DNA of 64,000 bases from Streptomyces flavofungini. GTDB taxonomy: Bacteria > Actinomycetota > Actinomycetes > Streptomycetales > Streptomycetaceae. The notes under the pieces were generated by a model. The model worked only from the letters and a program-made list of their open reading frames with translations, was not told the origin of the DNA and made no database searches. Below are positions 61,045 through 64,000 of this stretch, one piece after another. The stretch spans positions 145,646 to 209,645 of the forward strand of contig NZ_BMVR01000016.1 in assembly GCF_014650815.1 (NCBI RefSeq). The letters run 5' to 3'. The translations under genes were made by a program, and so were the position numbers. Numbering within the stretch: the first letter of the stretch is position 1; the number at the start of each line of letters is the position of its first letter.

Positions 61045-64000
61045 ATGATCCCGTTGTCCTTCGCGCAGCGCCGCCTGTGGTTCATCGACCGTTTCGAAGG
61101 CCCGTCGGCGGCCTACAACCTTCCCTTCGTACTCCACCTGAGCGGTTCCCTGGACGTGGCCGCGCTGTCCTCGGCGGTGCGCGACATCGTCGTAAGGCAC
61201 GAGAGTCTCCGCACGGTGTTCGGCGAGGACGAGGCGGGCGTGCCGGGGCAGCGGGTGCTGCCCGAGGACCAGATCCGACTGCCGGTGCCCGTGACCGAGG
61301 TGGCACCGGCCGACCTGGCCGGTGCGGTCGCCGAAGCGGTGTCCCACCGCTTCGACCTCGCCGCCGAGATCCCGGTGCGGGCGCGGCTGCTGCGCCGGGC
61401 CGCCGACGAGCACGTCCTCGTCCTGGTGATGCACCACATCGCCAGCGACGGCCAGTCGATGGGGCCGCTGGCCCGCGACCTGGCCGCCGCGTACACGGCC
61501 CGCCTGACGGGCGACGCCCCGCAGTGGCCGGAACTGTCCGTGCAGTACGTCGACTACACCCTGTGGCAGCGCGAACTCCTGGGCGACGAGTCCGACCCGG
61601 GCAGCGTCCTCGCCACCCAGTTGCGCTACTGGCAGGACGAACTCGCGGGCGCCCCCGAGAAGTTGCCGCTGCCGACGGACCGGCCGCGGCCGTCCGCCGC
61701 GAGCCACCGCGGCGACAGCGTGGAGTTCACGATCGAACCGGCCCTCCTCGCGGCGGTGCAGAACCTGGCCGACGACCGGGGCATACCCGGCCTGACCGCG
61801 TCGATGGTGATGCAGTCGGCCGTCGCCGTGCTGCTGCACCAGCTGGGCGCCGGCGAGGACATCACGATGGGCTCCACCATCGCGGGCCGCTCGGACTCCG
61901 AACTGGCGGACCTGGTCGGGTTCTTCGTCAACACCTGGGTGCTGCGCACCGATCTGGCCGCGAACCCGACACTGGAGCAGGTGCTCCAGCGGGTGCGGAA
62001 CAAGGCGCTGAGCGCGTACGAGAACCAGGACGCCCCCTTCGAGCGCCTGGTGGAGGCGCTGAACCCGGAGCGTTCCACGGCCTACCACCCGCTGTTCCAG
62101 GTGATGTTCACCTGGCAGGGGGACTCCCGCGTCGACGTCGCCCTGCCCGAGGTGCGGGCACGTCTCGAAGCGGTTCCCACCGCGACCGCCAAGTTCGACC
62201 TGGAGTTCAACTTCGGCATCGACCCCGACGAGCGGTCCATGCGGTGCACGCTCGAGTACGCCACCGACCTCTTCGACCGGAGCACCATGGAGGCCGTCGC
62301 CGACCGCTTCATGCGGGTGGTGCGGGCGTTCGTGGCTGACCCGGGCACACGGGTCGGCTCGGTGGACGTGCTGGACGCGGCGGAGCGGGAGCTGGTGATC
62401 CACCGGTTCAACGACACGGCGGCGCCGACGCCCGACGTGACGGTCCCCGCGCTGTTCGAGCGGCAGGCGGCCGCCACCCCGGACGCGGTGGCGGTGGAGT
62501 CGGACGGCGTGACGCTGACGTACGCGGAGCTGAACGCGCGGGCGGAGCAGGTCGCCCGCGCCCTGGCGGGGCGTGGAGCGCGTCCCGAGTCGACGGTCGC
62601 GGTGGCGCTGCCGCGCTCGGCCGACCTCGTCGTGGGGCTGCTCGGCGTGCTGAAGTCCGGGGCCGCGTATCTGCCGATCGACCCGAAGTATCCGAGTACG
62701 CGTCTGGACCACATCCTGGCGGCCGCCCGGCCCGCCCTCGTCCTGACGGCCGCGGAGTCGGCCGACGTGCTGTCCGGGACCGACGTCCCGAAGCTGTTCG
62801 TCGCCGACATCGACAGCGAACCCCTTCCGGCGGACGCCGGGCAGGCGCCGCCGCGGCCGCAGAACGCGGCGTACGTGATGTACACCTCCGGTTCGACCGG
62901 CACGCCCAAGGGTGTGACCATCACGCACTACAACGTGGTCAACGACGTGCTGCGGCTCGCCGAGCGGGTGGGCATCGAACCGGGCACGCGCGTGCTCGCG
63001 GGCACCTCGGTGAACTTCGACGTGTCCGTCTTCGAGATCTTCGCCACGCTGTGCGCGGGCGGCACCGTCGAGGTGGTCCGCGACGTCCTGGTGATCGGTG
63101 AGCGGAACGGCTGGAGCGGAGGCGTGATCAGCACCGTGCCGTCCGTCTTCGCCGAGCTCCTCGACCAGATGAGCGCGAAGGTCAGCGCGGACGCGGTGGT
63201 GTTCGCGGGCGAGGCGCTGCCCGCCTCGCTGGTGCAGCGGGTGCGCGACGACATCCCGGGCGTGCGGGTCGTCAACGCGTATGGGCAGACGGAGAGTTTC
63301 TACGCGACGACGTTCTCACTGGCGTCCGGTGCGGAGTGGGACGGGTCGGGCAGTGCGCCCATCGGTTCGCCGTTGGGGAACATGCGGGCGTATGTGCTGG
63401 GTCCTGGGCTGCTTCCGGTGCCGCCGGGTGTGGTGGGGGAGTTGTACGTCGCGGGCAATGTGGCGCGGGGCTATCACGGTCGCGCGGGTCTGACGGCGGA
63501 GCGTTTCGTCGCGGACCCCTTCGGTGGGCCCGGCGCGCGGATGTATCGCACGGGTGACCTGGCCCGGTGGAACACCGACGGTCAGTTGGAGTACGCGGGG
63601 CGCGATGACGCCCAGCTGAAGGTACGCGGTTTCCGGATCGAGCCGGGTGAGGTGGAGGCGGCACTGACCGCGCATCCCGGTGTGTCCCAGGCCGTGGTCG
63701 CCACACGCACCGGCCGTGGCGTCAAGCAGTTGGTGGGCTATGTCGTGCCCGTCGGTATGGGCGAGGGCGGCATCGGCACCGTCGAGAGCCTCGGCCAGCT
63801 CGATGTCGACCTGACCGCCGGTGTGTCGGCACGGGAACTGCGGCGTTTTGTGGCGGGGCGGTTGCCGGAGTTCATGGTGCCGTCGGTGTTGGTGATGCTG
63901 GATCGGTTGCCGTTGGCGCCGAACGGGAAGCTGGACCGGTCGGCCTTGCCGGAGCCGGAGTTCGGTGGTGGTGCGTACCGGGCGCCGGGTTCGGTGGTGG
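61045..64000 (+). CDS. Nonribosomal peptide synthetase, C-A-..., 3'-truncated by the window
   Basis: The gene starts immediately after the previous stop (TAAATG), with AGGAG ten bases upstream. It is open to the window end for 985 codons. The protein begins directly at an L-acceptor condensation domain (MIPLSFAQRRLWFIDRFEGP; HHIASDG from His130) with no docking extension. An A domain follows (YTSGSTGTPKG near residue 613; YRTGDLARW; ending PNGKLDRSALPEPEF). Its specificity residues read DVFSVAAYA, the same as A2 of the upstream NRPS, so residues two and three of the peptide should be alike. A carrier domain and later modules are expected beyond the window. Confidence 0.93.
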   Translation, partial: MIPLSFAQRRLWFIDRFEGPSAAYNLPFVLHLSGSLDVAALSSAVRDIVVRHESLRTVFGEDEAGVPGQRVLPEDQIRLPVPVTEVAPADLAGAVAEAVSHRFDLAAEIPVRARLLRRAADEHVLVLVMHHIASDGQSMGPLARDLAAAYTARLTGDAPQWPELSVQYVDYTLWQRELLGDESDPGSVLATQLRYWQDELAGAPEKLPLPTDRPRPSAASHRGDSVEFTIEPALLAAVQNLADDRGIPGLTASMVMQSAVAVLLHQLGAGEDITMGSTIAGRSDSELADLVGFFVNTWVLRTDLAANPTLEQVLQRVRNKALSAYENQDAPFERLVEALNPERSTAYHPLFQVMFTWQGDSRVDVALPEVRARLEAVPTATAKFDLEFNFGIDPDERSMRCTLEYATDLFDRSTMEAVADRFMRVVRAFVADPGTRVGSVDVLDAAERELVIHRFNDTAAPTPDVTVPALFERQAAATPDAVAVESDGVTLTYAELNARAEQVARALAGRGARPESTVAVALPRSADLVVGLLGVLKSGAAYLPIDPKYPSTRLDHILAAARPALVLTAAESADVLSGTDVPKLFVADIDSEPLPADAGQAPPRPQNAAYVMYTSGSTGTPKGVTITHYNVVNDVLRLAERVGIEPGTRVLAGTSVNFDVSVFEIFATLCAGGTVEVVRDVLVIGERNGWSGGVISTVPSVFAELLDQMSAKVSADAVVFAGEALPASLVQRVRDDIPGVRVVNAYGQTESFYATTFSLASGAEWDGSGSAPIGSPLGNMRAYVLGPGLLPVPPGVVGELYVAGNVARGYHGRAGLTAERFVADPFGGPGARMYRTGDLARWNTDGQLEYAGRDDAQLKVRGFRIEPGEVEAALTAHPGVSQAVVATRTGRGVKQLVGYVVPVGMGEGGIGTVESLGQLDVDLTAGVSARELRRFVAGRLPEFMVPSVLVMLDRLPLAPNGKLDRSALPEPEFGGGAYRAPGSVV

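Overview
The window comes from a Streptomyces-type actinomycete. Supporting signs are the very high GC content, the frequent GTG and TTG starts, the perfect GC-rich terminator hairpins without T-tracts, and a core gene order (carB, pyrD, pyrF, sIHF, gmk, rpoZ, coaBC, metK, priA, HTH gene, fmt, rsmB, later rpe) typical of Streptomyces chromosomes. No rRNA, tRNA or CRISPR array was seen.

Region 1 (1-16153) is conserved housekeeping DNA: the end of the pyrimidine operon, nucleoid protein sIHF, guanylate kinase, RNA polymerase omega, CoA and SAM synthesis, a degenerate actinobacterial PriA, Met-tRNA formyltransferase and the rRNA methylase RsmB.

Region 2 (16154-38271) looks like an accessory island inserted between rsmB and the rpe neighbourhood. 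At its left edge are relics of a TniB/TniQ (Tn7/Tn5053-like) transposition module with short TGTCTCAG repeats. Next come a FUSC transporter, an isochorismatase-fold protein without its catalytic cysteine, two intact TetR paralogues and one decayed one that share a 21-bp operator, and a dead IS630 transposase. A compact gene set follows: an HxxxD acyltransferase, an MFS exporter, an ATP-grasp ligase, an AMP-forming ligase and an acyl-CoA-dehydrogenase-fold flavoprotein, then hydrolases, an aldehyde dehydrogenase and an FMN reductase. This set resembles a small non-NRPS amide or ester assembly pathway that I cannot match to a named product. The right edge is a broken OsmC gene fused to an unrelated fragment.

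Region 3 (38360-48778) holds a TetR with palindromic operators, a MarR-like gene, a DGPF protein paired with an ECF42-type sigma factor, an MMPL transporter, rpe, a SorC-type regulator, an RNase Sa/barstar toxin-inhibitor operon with an overlapping small linker ORF, a 26-bp tandem repeat array and guaB1 (GMP reductase type).

Region 4 (48849-64000, open at the right edge) is the start of a nonribosomal peptide cluster: two P450s, two O-methyltransferase-like genes whose SAM-binding cores are almost identical in DNA although the genes are inverted, and two NRPS genes (A-T-E-C-A-T, then C-A...). By eye, the second and third adenylation domains carry the same signature, DVFSVAAYAK. I recall this signature for piperazate-activating domains, so the peptide may contain two adjacent piperazate-type residues after a D-configured starter residue.
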